The notes under the pieces: model-generated
The model's input: the letters and a program-made list of their open reading frames with translations, nothing else
What the model was told of the DNA's origin: nothing
Databases searched by the model: none
Program-made: the position numbers and the translations under genes
Shown here: in pieces, positions 44,160 to 51,809 of the stretch
How positions within the stretch are numbered: the first letter of the stretch is position 1
Layout: each line of letters starts with the position of its first letter
Assembly: GCF_018137965.1 (NCBI RefSeq)
Contig: NZ_CP073100.1
Span: 4,599,754-4,663,753, forward strand
Source of the DNA: Luteolibacter ambystomatis
Lineage (GTDB): Bacteria > Verrucomicrobiota > Verrucomicrobiia > Verrucomicrobiales > Akkermansiaceae
Length of the DNA: 64,000 nucleotides
Direction of reading: 5' to 3'

Positions 44160-44540
44160 ATGAGACAGCAGCAGTATCACGAAAAACTCGGTCTGGCCGC
44201 GTTCGTCCTTTCGCTCGTGGGCGTGGCCACCGCGGGACTGCTTGTGATTCCCTCCATGATCTGCGCGTTGATGTCGAAACGCCATGCCGAGGCCATGGGC
44301 CTGCCCCGTGACGGTTACGCCACGGCCGCGATGGTGGTGTGCATCAGTGTTCTCGGGATGTGGGGGCTGCTTTTCGCCACCGGCAGTCTGGTGGTGCTGA
44401 GCGGACTGCGGATCTCGGAGGATGGCTTGCGCGTCATTCTGGCGGTTGGCGGGCTGCTGCTGACTGGTGTGGCAGTCCGGCAGATCGTCAAACACACGGC
44501 GGGCGCGAAACGCATGCGGCGTCTGGCGGGGTTGCGCTAA
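44160..44540 (+). CDS. Small DUF4190-like membrane protein
   Basis: This 126-residue protein has three hydrophobic helices (LGLAAFVLSLVGVATAGLLV, YATAAMVVCISVLGMWGLLF, LRVILAVGGLLLTGVAVR). The short loop MSKRHAEAMGLPRDGY recalls DUF4190-type proteins (helix, R-x-x-x, G, helix). No catalytic residues are evident and the function is unknown. GTG 44154 and ATG 44160 are both in frame; the ATG is used. The gene precedes the liv operon, separated by 136 nt that contain its probable promoter. Confidence 0.65.
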   Translation: MRQQQYHEKLGLAAFVLSLVGVATAGLLVIPSMICALMSKRHAEAMGLPRDGYATAAMVVCISVLGMWGLLFATGSLVVLSGLRISEDGLRVILAVGGLLLTGVAVRQIVKHTAGAKRMRRLAGLR

Positions 44541-44619
44541 CCTCGGGTCGCGTGCGCGATCCGCGAACTTATCGGGTGCCAGCGCCTGACCATGTGGCGG
44601 TACGCGAACTGCTTTACGG

Positions 44620-44648
44620 TTGCGCTCGGCGGGTGGGTTTTCTAGCGT
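44620..44648 (+). promoter_or_regulatory. Putative promoter of the liv operon
   Basis: TTGCGC (44620-44625), a 17-nt spacer and TAGCGT (44643-44648) lie 28 nt ahead of the livK ATG. The -10 box matches the TAGC(G/C)T boxes suggested at 15018 and 21458. Confidence 0.4.
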
Positions 44649-44676
44649 GCGCGTCGATTTCCCCAAAGCTTTGCCC

Positions 44677-45822
44677 ATGAAACCTGGAATTTTCCTGACT
44701 TCCGCCGCCGCGTCCGTGGCGCTCCTCAGCCTCGGCCTCACCGGTTGCAAATCCGGCGGTGGCGATACCATCAAGGTCGGCGAATTCGCCTCCCTGACCG
44801 GCAAGGAAGCGACCTTCGGCACCTCCTCGCATGAAGGCACCCTGCTTGCGGTCGAGGAAATCAACGCCGCCGGTGGCGTGCTCGGGAAGAAAATCGAACT
44901 CCTCACGGAAGACGACCAGACCAAGGCCGGTGAACCTGCCAACGCGGTCAACAAGCTGATTTCGAAGGATGGCGTCGTCGCCATCCTCGGCGAAGTCGCC
45001 TCCAGTCGCTCGCTGGAAGCCGCTCCGATCTGTCAGCAGGGCGGCATCCCGATGATCTCCCCGGCTTCCACCAACCCGTCCGTCACCCAGGTGGGCGATC
45101 ATATCTTCCGTGTCTGCTTCACGGACACCTTCCAGGGCGGGGCGCTCGCCAACTTCGCCACCGAGAAGCTGAACGCCAAGAAGGTCGCCGTGCTCACGGA
45201 CACCAAGAGCGACTACAGCAAGGGCCTCGCGAAGAACTTCAAGGAGAAGTATCTCAAGAACGGCGGCCAGATCGTCACCGAGTTGGATTTCAACGGCGGT
45301 GACAAGGACTTCAAGGGCCAGCTCACCACCATCAAGAACGCCGCTCCGGACGCGATCTTCCTTCCCGGCTACTACACGGATGTCGCCCTGATCGCCATCC
45401 AGGCGAAGCAGCTCGGCATTTCCATCCCGCTGTTCGGTGGCGACGGATGGGAAAGCGAAACCCTGCTGACCATCGGCAAGGAAGCGATGAACGGAAACTA
45501 CTTCTCCACCCACTGCGCCGCCGACCAGGGCACGCCGAAGATGACCGCCTTCGTGGACGCGTACAAGAAGCGCTTCAACGGCAAGACCCCGGACGCGATG
45601 GCGGTGCTCGGCTACGACTCCGCCATGGTGCTCGCCGATTCGATCAAGCGCGCCGGCTCCACGGAAGGTGCCAAGCTCCGCGACGCCATCGCTGCGACCA
45701 AGGACTATGAGGGCGTGAGCGGCAAGTTCTCCCTCAATGCCGACCGCGATGCGGTGAAAGCGCTCGTCTTCATCAAGATCGAAAACGGCGCGTTCAAATA
45801 CTCCGCTACGGTCAATCCGTGA
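44677..45822 (+). CDS. livK: Branched-chain amino acid ABC transporter substrate-binding lipoprotein
   Basis: This 381-residue periplasmic binding protein of the type 1 fold (LivK/HAAT family) is anchored by a lipid at Cys24 (LGLTGCKSGGG). Family motifs include IKVGEFASLTGKEATFGTSS, LAVEEINAAGGVLGKKIELL, and ILGEVASSRSLEAAPICQQG. It should capture leucine, isoleucine, valine or a related ligand and deliver it to LivHM. Ligand identity is inferred from family and operon only. It is the first gene of the liv operon. A four-helix-bundle cassette separates it from livH. Confidence 0.93.
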   Translation: MKPGIFLTSAAASVALLSLGLTGCKSGGGDTIKVGEFASLTGKEATFGTSSHEGTLLAVEEINAAGGVLGKKIELLTEDDQTKAGEPANAVNKLISKDGVVAILGEVASSRSLEAAPICQQGGIPMISPASTNPSVTQVGDHIFRVCFTDTFQGGALANFATEKLNAKKVAVLTDTKSDYSKGLAKNFKEKYLKNGGQIVTELDFNGGDKDFKGQLTTIKNAAPDAIFLPGYYTDVALIAIQAKQLGISIPLFGGDGWESETLLTIGKEAMNGNYFSTHCAADQGTPKMTAFVDAYKKRFNGKTPDAMAVLGYDSAMVLADSIKRAGSTEGAKLRDAIAATKDYEGVSGKFSLNADRDAVKALVFIKIENGAFKYSATVNP

Positions 45823-45826
45823 AATA

Positions 45827-45860
45827 GTTGAGAGTGAATGGTTGAGAGCTGAGAGTCAGA
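45827..45860 (+). repeat. Left 34-nt inverted repeat of the IVS-like cassette
   Basis: GTTGAGAG, six variable bases, GTTGAGAG, C, TGAGAGTCAGA. It starts 5 nt after the livK stop and contains three TTGAGAG-like heptamers. Confidence 0.8.
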
Positions 45861-45872
45861 AACTCCTCCCGG

Positions 45873-46232
45873 ATGTTCAATTTCGAGAAACTGGAAGTTT
45901 GGCACAAGGCGATTGAATTCGCGGATGCCGTCTACGCTGCGACTCGTCATTTTCCGTCGGAGGAGCGCTTTGGCCTCACCAATCAGATGCGCCGAGCCGC
46001 AGTTTCCATTTCCTCAAACATTGCGGAGGGTTCGTCCCGGAGCTCACGGGCAGACTACGCCCGATTTTTAGAAATCGCCACCGGGTCGCTTTTTGAAACC
46101 GTCTCCCAATGCACCATTGGGCTTCGACAAGGGTTTCTTGCCGAAGGGGACTACGCAGCGCTTTACGCTGCTGCGGAAGAACAGAGCAAAATGATCAGCG
46201 GATTGCGTCGGGCGATTCTCGACGCCATCTGA
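45873..46232 (+). CDS. Four-helix-bundle protein of the 23S rRNA-IVS family, copy 1
   Basis: This 119-residue protein matches the family of proteins encoded in 23S rRNA intervening sequences (PF05635/TIGR02436). It has LEVWHKAIEFADAVYAATRH, then the core FGLTNQMRRAAVSISSNIAE, then GSSRSSRADYARFLEIATGS. The fold is a four-helix bundle, related to Avd of diversity-generating retroelements. The biochemical role is unknown; nucleic-acid binding is suspected. It lies inside the liv operon, same orientation, bounded by inverted repeats. Copy 2 at 48898 shares the MRR...SSNIAEGS core but differs widely elsewhere, so neither is a recent duplicate of the other. Confidence 0.9.
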   Translation: MFNFEKLEVWHKAIEFADAVYAATRHFPSEERFGLTNQMRRAAVSISSNIAEGSSRSSRADYARFLEIATGSLFETVSQCTIGLRQGFLAEGDYAALYAAAEEQSKMISGLRRAILDAI

Positions 46233-46266
46233 TCTGACTCTCAACTCTCAACTACCACCTCTCAAC
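46233..46266 (+). repeat. Right 34-nt inverted repeat of the IVS-like cassette
   Basis: Read on the minus strand: GTTGAGAG, six variable bases, GTTGAGAG, T, TGAGAGTCAGA. It matches the left end at all but about seven positions, mostly in the 6-nt block. It begins directly after the stop codon. Confidence 0.8.
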
Positions 46267-46270
46267 TCAC

Positions 46271-47179
46271 GTGGACTTTATTCAACAGGCGATCAACGGG
46301 CTGGGCCTCGGAGCCATTTACGCCCTGATCGCCCTCGGATATACGATGGTGTATGGCGTCCTCCGTTTCATCAATTTCGCGCACAGCGATGTGTTGATGC
46401 TCGGAGCTTTCGCGGCGTTCTATCTTGCGCCGCGGATGCAGCAGGTGTTCGGGCAGCAGTCCGTGTTCGGCGTGATCATGCTGTTCATCGCGGTCGCGCT
46501 GATCTGCGCGTTGATCGGGATGACCATCGAGCGGTTCGCCTATCGCCCTCTGCGCCATCGCCCGAAGCTGGCGGTGCTGATCACCGCGATCGGCGTCTCG
46601 TTGTTCATCGAGTTCACCTGCCAGAATCCGCATGTCTTCGGTGCCGCCACGCGACCGTTTCCGAAGCTGGTGGCGGAAACGCAGTTCCACCTCGGAAATG
46701 CGATCATCGGCAGCACGGACATCCTGGTCATCGTCGTCACCGCCGTCCTGCTCGGAGCCATGTGGTTCATCGTTCAGAAAACCCGCATCGGCACCGCCAT
46801 GCGGGCTGTTTCTTTCAACCAGCAGGCAGCGTTGCTGATGGGGGTGCCCGTGAACAAGATCATCTCGTTCACCTTCGGCCTCGGCTCATCGCTCGCCGCC
46901 ATCGCGGGCATCCTCTATTCGATGAAGGCTCCGGGCATCGAGCCGCTGATGGGCGTCCAGCCCGGCCTCCGCGCCTTCGTCGCGGCGGTGCTCGGTGGCA
47001 TTGGCAATCTGCCGGGCGCGGTGCTGGGTGCCGTGCTGCTCGGCCTGCTTGAAACCTTTGCCGGCGGGGTTCCCGGCTTGTCGAACTACCGCGACGCGAT
47101 CGCCTTCGGCATCCTGATCCTGATCCTCCTGCTCAAACCCGCCGGCCTCCTCGGCCGCGCCACCATCGAGAAAGTCTGA
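46271..47179 (+). CDS. livH: Branched-chain amino acid ABC transporter permease LivH
   Basis: This 302-residue inner-membrane permease has about eight helices. The LivH start FIQQAINGLGLGAIYALIAL is followed by YGVLRFINFAHSDVLMLGAF. The permease loop GTAMRAVSFNQQAALLMGVP contacts the ATPase, and VAAVLGGIGNLPGAVLGAVL lies near the end. The start is GTG at 46271 without a Shine-Dalgarno, 4 nt after the right end of the IVS-like cassette. The insertion therefore sits where livH's translation signals would be. Its stop overlaps the livM start by 1 nt (TGATG). Confidence 0.94.
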   Translation: MDFIQQAINGLGLGAIYALIALGYTMVYGVLRFINFAHSDVLMLGAFAAFYLAPRMQQVFGQQSVFGVIMLFIAVALICALIGMTIERFAYRPLRHRPKLAVLITAIGVSLFIEFTCQNPHVFGAATRPFPKLVAETQFHLGNAIIGSTDILVIVVTAVLLGAMWFIVQKTRIGTAMRAVSFNQQAALLMGVPVNKIISFTFGLGSSLAAIAGILYSMKAPGIEPLMGVQPGLRAFVAAVLGGIGNLPGAVLGAVLLGLLETFAGGVPGLSNYRDAIAFGILILILLLKPAGLLGRATIEKV

Positions 47180-48105
47180 TGCCCTTGCCCGGAGCAAAAC
47201 GCTGGCTGTTGGTCGGGATCGCGCTTGCGGTCATCGCCACTTACCTTGCCCCGCAATTCAACCGCTATTACCTCGGCATCGTCATCGATGTCGGGATCGC
47301 CATCATCCTTGCGACGAGCCTGAACCTGATCAACGGCCACACCGGCCAGTTCAGCCTCGGCCACGCCGGATTCATGGCGGTGGGCGGATACTTCTCCGCC
47401 TGGATCTCGCTGGAGATCGGCAGTTCGGCGCACGCGCAGTGGTATTTCCCGCTGTCGCTGCTGGCGGGCGGCCTGCTCGCCGCAGTGGTGGGCCTGATGG
47501 TCGGCATCCCCTCGCTGCGGCTCAAGGGCGACTACCTGGCGATCGTCACGCTTGGCTTCGGGGAAATCATCCGCGTGGTGGCCCAGAATACGGAAGCGGT
47601 CGGAGCGGCCAGCGGCCTGAAAGGCATCCCGCAGTATACCAATCTCGGATGGACCTTCGGCCTCGCCGCCGTGACCATCTATGTCATCACCGCGCTGGTG
47701 AATTCGACCTACGGTCGCGGGTTCATTGCCGTGCATGACGATGAGATCGCCGCCGAGTCGAACGGGGTGAACACCACCGTCACCAAGGTTACGGCCTTCG
47801 TCACCGGCGCATTCTTCGCGGGCATCGCGGGTGGCCTTTATGCCCATCACAAGCGCTTCCTTTCACCGACCGGTTTCGATTGGCTGAAGTCCATCGACAT
47901 CGTCGTCATGGTGATCCTGGGTGGCATGGGCAATACGGTGGGCGTCATCCTGGCCGCGATCCTGCTGACCCTCATGCCGGAGTTCCTCCGCGACTTCGCC
48001 GAGTATCGCATGATCATCTACGCGCTGCTGATCATCCTGCTGATGCTCCTGCGTCCGAACGGCCTGTTCTCCTTCAAGAAATTCAAACGCCGCGGCACCG
48101 CATGA
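47179..48105 (+). CDS. livM: Branched-chain amino acid ABC transporter permease LivM
   Basis: This 308-residue permease has eight to ten helices and the LivM hallmarks. ATSLNLINGHTGQFSLGHAG lies near residue 45 and IPSLRLKGDYLAIVTLGFGE near 110. The ATPase-contact loop is GRGFIAVHDDEIAAESNGVN and GGMGNTVGVILAAILL lies near the end. It forms the membrane channel with LivH. Both ends overlap neighbours (TGATG with livH, ATGA with livG), so the three genes are tightly coupled. Confidence 0.94.
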   Translation: MPLPGAKRWLLVGIALAVIATYLAPQFNRYYLGIVIDVGIAIILATSLNLINGHTGQFSLGHAGFMAVGGYFSAWISLEIGSSAHAQWYFPLSLLAGGLLAAVVGLMVGIPSLRLKGDYLAIVTLGFGEIIRVVAQNTEAVGAASGLKGIPQYTNLGWTFGLAAVTIYVITALVNSTYGRGFIAVHDDEIAAESNGVNTTVTKVTAFVTGAFFAGIAGGLYAHHKRFLSPTGFDWLKSIDIVVMVILGGMGNTVGVILAAILLTLMPEFLRDFAEYRMIIYALLIILLMLLRPNGLFSFKKFKRRGTA

Positions 48106-48878
48106 GCAACCCGCTCCTCGAACTCGAAAACGTCACGATCAAGTTCGGTGGCCTCACGGCGGTGTCCGAACTGACCACCACCGTCGGCGAGGGCGAGCTT
48201 GTCGGCCTCATCGGGCCGAACGGCGCCGGCAAGACGACGGCGTTCAACATGATCACCGGCGTCTATCAGCCCACCTCCGGGAACATCCGCTTCGGCGGCA
48301 GGAACACCCGCGGCATCAAGCCCAGCAGGCTCGCGGGCATGGGCATCGCCCGCACCTTCCAGAACATCCGTCTCTTTGGTTCGCTCAGCGTGCTGGACAA
48401 TATCCGCGTCGCCGCCCGCCTGCACAACAAGCAGGGCTACCTCGGCGCGCTCTGGCGCGGCAAGGGATGGAAGGCCTCCGAGGCCGAAACCGAGCGTCTC
48501 GCCATCGAGCTCCTGGAGATCTTCGACCTCGCGGGTCAGCGCGATGAGGAAGCCAAGTCGCTGCCTTACGGCGACCAGCGCCGCCTTGAAATCGTCCGGG
48601 CTCTGGCGACCCGCCCGAAACTTCTTCTGCTCGACGAACCCGCCGCTGGCATGAATCCGTCCGAAAAGGACGATCTCATGCGCCTGATCCGCTTCATCAA
48701 GGAGCGCTACAACCTCGCCGTGCTCCTGGTGGAGCATGACATGAAGGTCGTGATGGGCATCTGCGAACGCATCGCCGTCCTTGAATACGGCCGCAAGATC
48801 GCCGAAGGCACTCCGAAGGAAATCCAATGCCACCCCAAGGTGATCGAGGCCTATCTCGGTGCCGCGGCGGTGGTCTGA
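48102..48878 (+). CDS. livG: Branched-chain amino acid ABC transporter ATPase LivG
   Basis: This 258-residue ATPase has Walker A GLIGPNGAGKTTAFNMITG near residue 36. The LivG-type segment GIARTFQNIRLFGSLSVLDN follows. The signature is degenerate for this subfamily (SLPYGDQRRLEIVRAL), Walker B is LLLLDEPAAGMN, and VLLVEHDMKVVM is the switch His region. It powers LivHM in the cytoplasm as a heterodimer with LivF. The ATG at 48102 overlaps the livM stop as ATGA. A second four-helix-bundle gene separates it from livF. Confidence 0.95.
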   Translation: MSNPLLELENVTIKFGGLTAVSELTTTVGEGELVGLIGPNGAGKTTAFNMITGVYQPTSGNIRFGGRNTRGIKPSRLAGMGIARTFQNIRLFGSLSVLDNIRVAARLHNKQGYLGALWRGKGWKASEAETERLAIELLEIFDLAGQRDEEAKSLPYGDQRRLEIVRALATRPKLLLLDEPAAGMNPSEKDDLMRLIRFIKERYNLAVLLVEHDMKVVMGICERIAVLEYGRKIAEGTPKEIQCHPKVIEAYLGAAAVV

Positions 48879-48897
48879 CCCGCAAACCAAGCTCCGC

Positions 48898-49263
48898 ATG
48901 TTCGGTTCCGAAAAACTGGCAGTCTGGCAAAAGGCCATCGTCTTCGCGGACGAGGTCTATGCGGTTACCGGTGGATTCCCGACCGATGAGCGGCTCGCTC
49001 TCGGCCGCCGGATGCGGCGTCTCGCAGTGGCCTTGTCTTCGAACATCGCGGAGGGATCGATCCGCCGCTCGCGCAGGGATTTGCCCCGCTTCGTGGAAAT
49101 CTCCACTGCCATCGTGTTCGAGATGATCTGCCTCACGCGTGTCGCCATGAAACGCGGCTGGCTGACTGAGGAACAATCCGCGGTGCTCCAGTTCGTGGCG
49201 GAGGACGAGTTGCGGATGTTGAAAGGCATCCGCCGGTCCTTTGGGCCGGACGGCGGCAACTGA
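48898..49263 (+). CDS. Four-helix-bundle protein of the 23S rRNA-IVS family, copy 2
   Basis: This 121-residue member of the PF05635/TIGR02436 family shows LAVWQKAIVFADEVYAVTGG, then RRMRRLAVALSSNIAEGSIR, then RSRRDLPRFVEISTAIVFEM. It lies between livG (19 nt upstream) and livF (29 nt downstream), in operon direction. Unlike copy 1 it has no visible inverted repeats at its edges, so its ends have either decayed or never existed. Function is unknown. Two such genes inside one transporter operon is unusual. Confidence 0.9.
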   Translation: MFGSEKLAVWQKAIVFADEVYAVTGGFPTDERLALGRRMRRLAVALSSNIAEGSIRRSRRDLPRFVEISTAIVFEMICLTRVAMKRGWLTEEQSAVLQFVAEDELRMLKGIRRSFGPDGGN

Positions 49264-49292
49264 ACCCGCGCGATCCATTCCATCCTTTTCCC

Positions 49293-50000
49293 ATGCTCGA
49301 AGTCGAAAACCTCCACGTCTCCTACGGCGCGATCAAAGCCCTCCACGGCGTTTCGCTGAAAGTGCCGCCGGGCAGCATCGTCACGCTCATCGGGGCGAAC
49401 GGCGCGGGGAAATCGACCACGCTGCGCGCGTTGTCCGGACTGGTGAAGCCAACCGAAGGTGTGATCCGCTACGATGGTCACGACATCGCCCGCATGCCCG
49501 CGAACCGCATCGTGTCCCGTGGCCTCTGCCACGTGCCGGAAGGGCGCATGGTTTTCGCGAACCTCACCGTCCGAGAGAATCTCAAGATGGGGGCCTATCT
49601 CCAGAAGGACCGCAAGTGGATCGCGGAGCAGACCGACTACGTCTTCGGCCTCTTCCCGCGGCTCAAGGAGCGTGAGAACCAAGCCGCTGGCACGCTTTCC
49701 GGTGGAGAGCAGCAGATGCTCGCCATCGGTCGCGCCATGCTTTCGAAGCCGCGCTTCCTGATGCTGGACGAGCCTTCGCTGGGCATCGCGCCGCTACTGG
49801 TGAAGACGATTTTCGAGCGCATCGTGGAGATCAACCGCGAGCAGGGCCTGACCATCCTCCTGGTCGAACAGAACGCGAACCTCGCGCTCGAGGTTTCCAC
49901 ATACGGGTACGTGCTGGAGACCGGTAGGATCCTGCTCGAAGGACCGTCCGCCGAACTGAAGGCGAATCCACAGGTTCAGGAGGCCTATCTGGGGGCTTGA
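49293..50000 (+). CDS. livF: Branched-chain amino acid ABC transporter ATPase LivF
   Basis: This 235-residue ATPase has Walker A TLIGANGAGKSTTLRALSG near residue 32 and the LivF motif CHVPEGRMVFANLTVRENLK. The canonical signature is TLSGGEQQMLAIGRAM, Walker B is LMLDEPSLGIAPLL, and ILLVEQNANLALEV is the switch region. It completes the transporter with LivG. It is the last liv gene; no terminator is obvious after it. Confidence 0.95.
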   Translation: MLEVENLHVSYGAIKALHGVSLKVPPGSIVTLIGANGAGKSTTLRALSGLVKPTEGVIRYDGHDIARMPANRIVSRGLCHVPEGRMVFANLTVRENLKMGAYLQKDRKWIAEQTDYVFGLFPRLKERENQAAGTLSGGEQQMLAIGRAMLSKPRFLMLDEPSLGIAPLLVKTIFERIVEINREQGLTILLVEQNANLALEVSTYGYVLETGRILLEGPSAELKANPQVQEAYLGA

Positions 50001-50061
50001 GTTCCGTTTTCGGAAACACCGGGCACTTGCGTTGCTCCGGCGGCCTGCTTCATTGTTAGGC

Positions 50062-50670
50062 ATGCTGAGACACCTGTTCCTCGCTCTGATCGGCTGTGCC
50101 GCGCTGCACGCCGCGGAGATCCCGCTCACGGATGCCACCGTGGTGCCGGGGGAGCGTGTCGGCCCGATTGAGAAGGGCATGACCCTCTTCGGGTTGAAGA
50201 CCCTTTTCGGCGCGGACAAGCTGAAGTACGTGGACTTGCCGGGAGCCGAGGGCGAAACCACCCCGGGGGCGATCGCCTTCAAGGGCACCGACCGTGAGGT
50301 CCAGGTGGTGTTCAATCCAGACGGCGATGAGAAGGAAATCATCGAGGTCCGGATTGTCGGCAAAGGCTGGAAATTTCCCGATGGACTGGCGAAGGGCGCG
50401 TCTGTCGCACAAGTGGAGAAGGCCAATGGCAAGCCTTACAAGGTGTCCGGTTTCGACTGGGACTACGGTGGCTATGCCGACTTCACCGGCGGCAAGCTGG
50501 CGGGCAAGGTGTCCGTCCGCTTTTCCCACGGCAGCAAGGAACTCGACAAGTCCCTGATCGGCGACCGCTCGATCCCATCCTCCGACAAGAAACTCCGCGC
50601 TGCCGAGGTGACGGCGGCGGAAATCAGTGTCATCTTTCTTCTCAAAACCCCCGCACCCGAAAAACCATGA
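50062..50670 (+). CDS. Exported protein of unknown function
   Basis: This 202-residue protein has a signal peptide (MLRHLFLALIGCAALHAA). The mature part contains GPIEKGMTLFGLKTLFGADK near residue 35 and GLAKGASVAQVEKANGKPYK near 105. Both resemble the short 'G-M-S/T-x-x-x-L...G' repeats seen in SmpA-like or BamE-like small domains. That similarity is weak and I do not assign a function. The stop overlaps the next start as ATGA, so it is co-translated with the SnoaL-like gene. Confidence 0.65.
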   Translation: MLRHLFLALIGCAALHAAEIPLTDATVVPGERVGPIEKGMTLFGLKTLFGADKLKYVDLPGAEGETTPGAIAFKGTDREVQVVFNPDGDEKEIIEVRIVGKGWKFPDGLAKGASVAQVEKANGKPYKVSGFDWDYGGYADFTGGKLAGKVSVRFSHGSKELDKSLIGDRSIPSSDKKLRAAEVTAAEISVIFLLKTPAPEKP

Positions 50671-51086
50671 GCGAGACCAATCGTGAGAAAGCCTTCCGCT
50701 GGATGGAAGGAATCTGGAACCAACGACAGTTCGGCGTCATCGACGAGTTGTTTGCTCCGAATGGAGTGGGCCATCACGAGGGGATGGAGACGCATGATGT
50801 GGAGAGCATGCATCATTTCGTCGCGGGCATCCTCGAAGCATTTCCGGATATCCGGGTCGAGGTGGACCACGCCATCGAGGAAGGCGATCACGTCGTGATC
50901 CGCTGGACCGCTCACGGCACGCACATTGGCAACAATCTCGGCGTGCCAGCTACTGAAGCCGAGGTTTCCTTCAGCGGCATGACGTGGATGACCTTTGATG
51001 ACAACGGCCAGATCTGTGAAGGCTGGGACTCCTGGAACCAGGGGGCCCTCATCCAGCAGCTCGCCCAAGCGGCATTGGTGCGCTGA
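50667..51086 (+). CDS. SnoaL-like ester cyclase family protein
   Basis: This 139-residue protein has the SnoaL-type NTF2-like fold. WNQRQFGVIDELFAPNGVGH near residue 17, FVAGILEAFPDIRVEVDHAI near 51 and VVIRWTAHGTHIGNN near 76 match the 'ester cyclase' group. The family includes polyketide cyclases, but most bacterial members, like this one, have no known substrate. It is cytoplasmic and coupled by ATGA to the exported protein gene upstream. Confidence 0.85.
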   Translation: MSETNREKAFRWMEGIWNQRQFGVIDELFAPNGVGHHEGMETHDVESMHHFVAGILEAFPDIRVEVDHAIEEGDHVVIRWTAHGTHIGNNLGVPATEAEVSFSGMTWMTFDDNGQICEGWDSWNQGALIQQLAQAALVR

Positions 51087-51172
51087 AACCATGGCGGCGC
51101 TTTCCAAGCGCCAAGCCTCTGCCTTCCGCACCCCGCTGACGCATGGGTGCGGATTTTAAAATGAACCTGTCT

Positions 51173-51201
51173 CCGGTGGTCGCTGCGCGACACACCGGCT
51201 A
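51173..51201 (-). repeat. Solitary REP-like hairpin
   Basis: CCGGTG-GTCGC, loop TGC, GCGAC-A-CACCGG forms 11 bp with one bulge. On the minus strand it is headed by ATAG, giving TAGCCGG, the same head as the arms at 12549-12700. Confidence 0.45.
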
Positions 51202-51231
51202 TGTTCCGTGACCTCTCCGAGGTCAGACCAT

Positions 51232-51765
51232 CTAGTCATCCGCACCCGCGGACGATGGCAGGGACAACGCCGGTTCCTCTGCCAGAGGGGCCGGAGGCAC
51301 ACGCGCCTTCCACGAGAAGAGCGCGTGCAGCTTGTCCCAGAAATCCCCGCCGAGCACGAACAGGCCGCCAATGCAGATGAGATGCGCGGCCACCATCGCC
51401 TGCCAGCGGAGAGGGGAGCTGTCTGGCAACCATTCCGGTTTGAAAGCCTGGAGATAGGCAGGCACCAGCGGCAGCAGGAACATGCCGAGGCCGATGTAGT
51501 GGCGTGTGAGGCTCACGTTTCCCGCCGGTCGGATGCGGCGGAGGATCGCCGCGGCCTTCAAACGGAACATCTCGTAGTTCTCTTTTCCCATCACCGCCGC
51601 TCCGATGAGTGTGCCGACTTCCGGAGTGAAAAAGAAGATGGTGAAGAGCGTGGCCTTCACCCCGGCGGACCACGGCATCCAGTAGATCCAGCCGTGGGTC
51701 AGGAAAAGGAGGTTGCTGCCCAGGATGAAGGAGATGCCGATCTTCAAGCGGGTCCGCGCGCGCAT
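51232..51765 (-). CDS. Small membrane protein resembling the transporter-suffix-domain family
   Basis: This 177-residue protein has an N-terminal two-helix segment (LKIGISFILGSNLLFLTHGW; VKATLFTIFFFTPEVGTLIG) followed by GKENYEMFRLKA. The sequence recalls 'transporter suffix domain' proteins, in which a helical pair with PEVG and GKE is conserved. Two further helices (YIGLGMFLLPLVPAYL; AAHLICIGGLFVLGGDFW) and a proline-rich tail complete it. The assignment is tentative and the function unknown. It is convergent with the SnoaL-like gene. Confidence 0.55.
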   Translation of the reverse strand: MRARTRLKIGISFILGSNLLFLTHGWIYWMPWSAGVKATLFTIFFFTPEVGTLIGAAVMGKENYEMFRLKAAAILRRIRPAGNVSLTRHYIGLGMFLLPLVPAYLQAFKPEWLPDSSPLRWQAMVAAHLICIGGLFVLGGDFWDKLHALFSWKARVPPAPLAEEPALSLPSSAGADD

Positions 51766-51809
51766 GATGGTGAATCCCCCGCGCGAGCGCGGCTGTCAAT
51801 GCGTCTGTC

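Larger units (their letters stand above)
45827..46266 (+). mobile_element. IVS-like cassette: four-helix-bundle gene between 34-nt inverted repeats
   Basis: This 440-bp unit consists of a 34-nt left end, a 119-codon gene of the 23S rRNA intervening-sequence protein family and a 34-nt right end that is the imperfect inverted complement of the left. It lies between the livK stop and 4 nt before the livH start. In rRNA, such sequences form a stem of their ends that RNase III cuts out. Here the unit sits in an mRNA operon. Calling it mobile is inference. Confidence 0.6.

Noticed and set aside
45827..46266. TTGAGAG heptamer repeats as a CRISPR-like array or retroelement template.
   Set aside because: The repeats are only at the two ends, not regularly spaced with spacers. 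No reverse transcriptase, template repeat or Cas gene is present, although the protein family is related to Avd of diversity-generating retroelements.
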